DNA from: CAWBCR01 sp963787375
GTDB lineage: Bacteria > Chloroflexota > Anaerolineae > Aggregatilineales > UBA3940
Direction: 5' to 3'
Assembly: GCA_963787375.1 (NCBI GenBank)
Contig: CAWBCR010000027.1
Location: forward strand, 62,001-126,000
Length of the DNA: 64,000 nt
Made by a program: the position numbers and the translations under genes. Of the stretch, positions 61,109-64,000 are shown piece by piece. The notes below the pieces were generated by a model. The model was given only the letters and a program-made list of their open reading frames with translations. It was not told where the DNA came from and did not search any database. Position 1 is the first letter of the stretch, and every line of letters begins with the position of its first letter.

Positions 61109-61310
61109 TGCTGACCTCCCGCTGCCTCTCGCCCAGCACCGTCAGAATGCGGGCAATGTTGCGCCGGGCAACGCGCAGGCGATTGAAGTCTTCCAGTTGG
61201 CCCGACGTACGCTGAAAGCGCAGGTTAAAATACTCTTCCTTAGCCTCGTCGAGCCGGCCCCGCAGTTCAGCCTCGGGCAGTTGCCTCAGTTCGGATGCTC
61301 TCAGTTTCAT
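61101..61310 (-). CDS. rpmC: Large-subunit ribosomal protein L29
   Basis: 69 residues. MKLRASELRQLPEAELRGRLDEAKEEYFNLRFQ and RRNIARILTVL match L29, which lies by the tunnel exit and helps bind SRP and trigger factor. Shares a base with rplP and overlaps rpsQ. Confidence 0.97.
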   Translation of the reverse strand: MKLRASELRQLPEAELRGRLDEAKEEYFNLRFQRTSGQLEDFNRLRVARRNIARILTVLGERQREVSND

Positions 61311-61747
61311 TAGAGCGTAACCTCCACGCCGGAGATGGGATCGATCCGCTTGACGATCTTGCAGCTTACCGGCATCTTGTAGGATGCGCGCCGCAGCGCT
61401 TCGACCGCCGTCTCTTCGTCGACACCGCCCACCTCAAACATGATGCGGCCTGGCTTGACGACACACACCCAGTGGTCGACCGCGCCCTTGCCCTTGCCCA
61501 TACGTGTCTCGGCAGGCTTCGCCGTGACGGGCTTGTCGGGGAAGATGCGGATGTAGACCTTGCCACGGCGCTTGAGGAAGCGCACGATCGTCCGGCGGGC
61601 GGCCTCAATCTGGCGGCTCGTGATCCATGCCGGTTCCAGCGACTTGAGCCCCACGTCGCCGAAGTCGACCGTGTTGCCGCGCTGCGCCTTGCCCCGCATA
61701 CGACCGCGGAACTGCTTTCTGTACTTGACACGTTTTGGCATTAACAT
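61310..61747 (-). CDS. rplP: Large-subunit ribosomal protein L16
   Basis: 145 residues from the ATG at 61747, nine bases after GGAG; the frame extends five codons. MPKRVKYRKQFRGRMRGKAQRG, EPAWITSRQIEAARRTIVRFLKRRGKVYIRIFPDKP and MGKGKGAVDHWVCVVKPGRIMFEV are diagnostic. Confidence 0.97.
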   Translation of the reverse strand: MLMPKRVKYRKQFRGRMRGKAQRGNTVDFGDVGLKSLEPAWITSRQIEAARRTIVRFLKRRGKVYIRIFPDKPVTAKPAETRMGKGKGAVDHWVCVVKPGRIMFEVGGVDEETAVEALRRASYKMPVSCKIVKRIDPISGVEVTL

Positions 61748-61835
61748 CTTGCATATCTCCACACGGCAGTACGGCGATCCGGCCTTCTGTGTGCCGTGTG
61801 CCGTACGCTATTTCGCAGCGAGCTGCCAGGTGCGT

Positions 61836-62507
61836 CTAGCTGACGTACACGCCTTCCGATGCCGCCTCAGCTTCTTCCTCGCCCAGGACATCGCCTTTGT
61901 AAATCCAGACCTTCACACCGATACGGCCAAAGGTCGTCAGGGCCTCTGCCGTGCCGTAGTCGATGTCAGCGCGGAGCGTCTGGAGCGGCACGCGGCCTTC
62001 ACGCACCCACTCGCGGCGGGCCATCTCCGACCCAGACAGGCGGCCGGCGCAGTGAATCTTGATGCCCAGCGCACCCTGGCGCATGGCCTGCTGGGCGGCG
62101 CGTTTCATCGCACGGCTGTGCGAGATGCGGCGCTCAAGCTGCCCGGCCACATTCTCGGCCACCAGCTTCGCGTTCAGGTCGGGCTGCGAGACTTCCTCAA
62201 CCTCGATCTTGACGTTCTTGCCGGTCAGCTTCTCCAGGTTCTGGCGTAGCTCTTTCACCGTCGCGCCCTTGCGCCCGATGATGATGCCGGGCCGTGCGGT
62301 ATGCAGCGTCACCAGCACCTGATTCGGGAACCGCTCGATCTGGATGCTCGCGATGCCCGCGCTGGCGTGCTTCTCGTTCACTAGATTGCGAATGGCAAAG
62401 TCTTCGTGCAGCAGGTCGGCGTAGCGACGCCCTTCGGCGTACCAGCGCGCGTTCCAATCTTTGATGATCCCCAGCCGCATCCCAACCGGATGTACCTTAC
62501 GTCCCAT
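61836..62507 (-). CDS. rpsC: Small-subunit ribosomal protein S3
   Basis: 223 residues from the ATG at 62507. GRKVHPVGMRLGIIKDWNARWYAEG, the KH domain with IIIGRKGATVKELRQNLEKLTGKN, and GRLSGSEMARREWVREGRVPLQTLRADIDYG are all present. Part of the mRNA entry helicase. Confidence 0.98.
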   Translation of the reverse strand: MGRKVHPVGMRLGIIKDWNARWYAEGRRYADLLHEDFAIRNLVNEKHASAGIASIQIERFPNQVLVTLHTARPGIIIGRKGATVKELRQNLEKLTGKNVKIEVEEVSQPDLNAKLVAENVAGQLERRISHSRAMKRAAQQAMRQGALGIKIHCAGRLSGSEMARREWVREGRVPLQTLRADIDYGTAEALTTFGRIGVKVWIYKGDVLGEEEAEAASEGVYVS

Positions 62508-62512
62508 ACCCT

Positions 62513-62875
62513 TTACTCCTCCTCGCCAGCGGCGACGGGAACTTCGCGCTCGCTCAGGACGACTGTCAGATGTGAGGTCCGCTTGACGATCGGCTTGAAG
62601 CGCCCACGGGCCCCAAATCGACGCCACTGGCGGCGGGGCCCTTCGTTGGCATAAACCGCTGCGATAACCATCTCACGCGGGTCCAGCTCGAAGTTGTTCT
62701 CCGCGTTGGCTATTGCGCTGGTCAGCGTCTTCCTCAGGAAGCCAGCGCCCTTGTGCGGCATCGCGCGCAGAACGTCAAGTGCCGCGTTGGCATCCATCCC
62801 GCGCACCTGGTCGCATACCAGCCGCAGCTTCTGTGGCGAGATAGGTAAGTACCTGGTTGTAGCTTGAACGTCCAT
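62513..62875 (-). CDS. rplV: Large-subunit ribosomal protein L22
   Basis: 120 residues. TTRYLPISPQKLRLVCDQVRGMDANAALDVL, SAIANAENNFELDP, and GPRRQWRRFGARGRFKPIVKRTSHLTVVL are the L22 blocks including the loop that reaches the exit tunnel. Confidence 0.98.
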   Translation of the reverse strand: MDVQATTRYLPISPQKLRLVCDQVRGMDANAALDVLRAMPHKGAGFLRKTLTSAIANAENNFELDPREMVIAAVYANEGPRRQWRRFGARGRFKPIVKRTSHLTVVLSEREVPVAAGEEE

Positions 62876-62876
62876 G

Positions 62877-63152
62877 CTATTTCGCCTTCTTTTCGCGTGT
62901 AAAGTGTCCGCGGAAAGTGCGCGTCGGGGCGAATTCGCCCAGCTTGTGACCTACCATGTTCTCGGTGATGTAGATCGGCACATGGCGACGGCCGTCGTGG
63001 ACCGCGATAGTGTGGCCAACGAAATCCGGAAAGATCGTCGACGCTCGGCTCCAGGTGCGGATCACCTTGCGATCGCCGCTGGTGTTCATGCGCTCGATCC
63101 GCTTCATCAGCTTGGGCTCGACAAACGGCCCCTTCTTCAGACTGCGTGACAT
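62877..63152 (-). CDS. rpsS: Small-subunit ribosomal protein S19
   Basis: 91 residues. SRSLKKGPFVEPKLMKRIE, WSRASTIFPDFVGHTIAVHDGRRHVPIYITENMVGHKLGEFAPTR are near-invariant in S19. Confidence 0.98.
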   Translation of the reverse strand: MSRSLKKGPFVEPKLMKRIERMNTSGDRKVIRTWSRASTIFPDFVGHTIAVHDGRRHVPIYITENMVGHKLGEFAPTRTFRGHFTREKKAK

Positions 63153-63176
63153 AATGTCCTCCAGCCACCCACTCGA

Positions 63177-64000
63177 CTAGCGCTTCTTGCTGCGTCGGCG
63201 CACGATGTACTTATCAGTACGTTTATTGTGCCGCGTCTTCTTGCCCAGTGTGGGCTTGCCCCACGGCGACTTGGGGCTGGGCATACCGATTGGTGAGCGC
63301 CCCTCGCCACCGCCGTGCGGGTGGGACGATGGGTCCATGGCGCTGCCGCGCACTTCCGGACGCCAGCCCAGCCAGCGTCTGCGGCCCGCCTTGCCCAGCT
63401 TGACGTTGCCGTGATCGGTGTTGCCTACCTGGCCGATGGTCGCCATGCAGTCCTGGCGCACATAGCGCATCTCGCCGCTGGGCAGTCGCAGGGTGGCGTT
63501 GCCGCCTTCCTTCGCCAGCAACTGGGCTGACGTTCCCGCCGCGCGCGCCATCTGGCCGCCCCTGCCTTCGTACAACTCGATGTTATGGACTACCGTGCCG
63601 ACCGGGATATTGCGCAGCGGCAGCGCGTTGCCGGGCCGGATCTCCGCCTGCGAACCGCTCAACACCGTGTCGCCGACCCGCAGGCCCAGCGGCGCGATGA
63701 TGTAACGCTTCTCGCCATCGGCGTAGACGACCAGAGCGATGCGAGCCGAGCGGTTCGGGTCGTACTCAATACTGCTGACGCGGCCCGGAATGTCGTGCTT
63801 GTCGCGCTTGAAGTCAATGATACGGTAGCGGCGGCGGTGCCCACCCCCGTGATGCCGTACGCTGATCTTGCCGGTGCGGCTGCGCCCTGCGCGCCGGTGC
63901 AGCGCTTCGGTGAGCGATTTCTCCGGCGTCGTGCGGGTGATCTCTTCAAACGTATGGCCACTCATCCCCCGGCGGCCCGGTGACGTTGGCTTGTATTTCT
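63177..64000 (-). CDS. rplB: Large-subunit ribosomal protein L2, start beyond the window
   Basis: Only the first few residues lie outside. The reading frame from the right edge gives KYKPTSPGRRGMSGHTFEEITRT, then VRHHGGGHRRRYR, SSIEYDPNRSARIALVVYADGEKRYIIAP, and MDPSSHPHGGGEGRSPIG with the His important for peptidyl transfer. Core of the peptidyl-transferase centre. It is the first gene seen of the superoperon; rplW, rplD and rplC would be expected beyond the edge. Confidence 0.98.
   Translation of the reverse strand, partial: KYKPTSPGRRGMSGHTFEEITRTTPEKSLTEALHRRAGRSRTGKISVRHHGGGHRRRYRIIDFKRDKHDIPGRVSSIEYDPNRSARIALVVYADGEKRYIIAPLGLRVGDTVLSGSQAEIRPGNALPLRNIPVGTVVHNIELYEGRGGQMARAAGTSAQLLAKEGGNATLRLPSGEMRYVRQDCMATIGQVGNTDHGNVKLGKAGRRRWLGWRPEVRGSAMDPSSHPHGGGEGRSPIGMPSPKSPWGKPTLGKKTRHNKRTDKYIVRRRSKKR

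Overview
The window is a GC-rich, gene-dense bacterial chromosome segment. The likeliest source is a Chloroflexota (Anaerolineae-like) bacterium. This is an inference from several traits together: a lipoprotein with a long Thr/Pro linker, a RecG with a long N-terminal extension, Asp23/FakA/DegV and Asp23/nusB neighbourhoods, zinc-type L28 and S14, GTG and TTG starts, and intergenic GC-rich hairpins built on CAGGGGCG. No prophage, insertion sequence, CRISPR array or rRNA operon is visible. The only tRNA is tRNA-Pro(CGG).

Layout. 1-2.6 kb (minus): end of an M20 peptidase and two glycosyltransferases. 2.8-4.6 kb (plus): HAD phosphatase and rlmN. 4.7-6.7 kb: a two-domain RNase H, rpe and rpmB. 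6.8-10.6 kb (plus): Asp23, FakA and two DegV proteins, the second frameshifted; this is a fatty-acid kinase module. 10.7-20 kb (plus): recG, coaD, a coiled-coil protein, rpmF, fabD, nnrE, fabG, Asp23, nusB, tatB and tatC (DNA repair, CoA and fatty-acid synthesis, export). 20-30 kb: cpgS-like GTPase, hydrolase, a thiolase without its nucleophile plus a DUF35 partner, asparaginase, lipoprotein, YkvA, a small membrane protein with an XRE regulator, and an acyl-CoA dehydrogenase. 30-39 kb (mostly minus): MFS transporter, moaB, a PHP-AlbA fusion, a receiver protein overlapping lon, hsp20 and a lytic transglycosylase. 39-45.4 kb: a cyclic-nucleotide-binding protein with two small partners (plus), then an MBL-fold hydrolase, an ABC exporter, an Lgt-like protein and a CDP-alcohol transferase (minus). 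45.4-45.8 kb: a strongly structured intergenic stretch and tRNA-Pro. 45.8-48.1 kb (minus): MazG fusion and a methyltransferase.

48.3-64 kb (minus) is the S10/spc/alpha ribosomal superoperon: rplB-rpsS-rplV-rpsC-rplP-rpmC-rpsQ-rplN-rplX-rplE-rpsZ-rpsH-rplF-rplR-rpsE-rpmD-rplO-secY-adk-map-rpmJ-rpsM-rpsK-rpsD-rpoA-rplQ-truA-rplM-rpsI. It ends at two hairpins and lacks infA at the usual place.

Most noteworthy: an in-frame amber codon at codon 3 of essential rplN; a tandem RNase H whose first domain has Asn at a catalytic Asp position; a thiolase with Gly in place of its nucleophilic Cys; a PHP-AlbA fusion; an unassigned RNA-like hairpin array; and four single-base frameshifts, each at a short homopolymer. 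The frameshifts, and possibly the amber codon, may be assembly errors and should be checked against reads before any biology is built on them. I did not find a clear new multi-gene system; the closest candidates are the cyclic-nucleotide-binding trio and the Lon-receiver pair.
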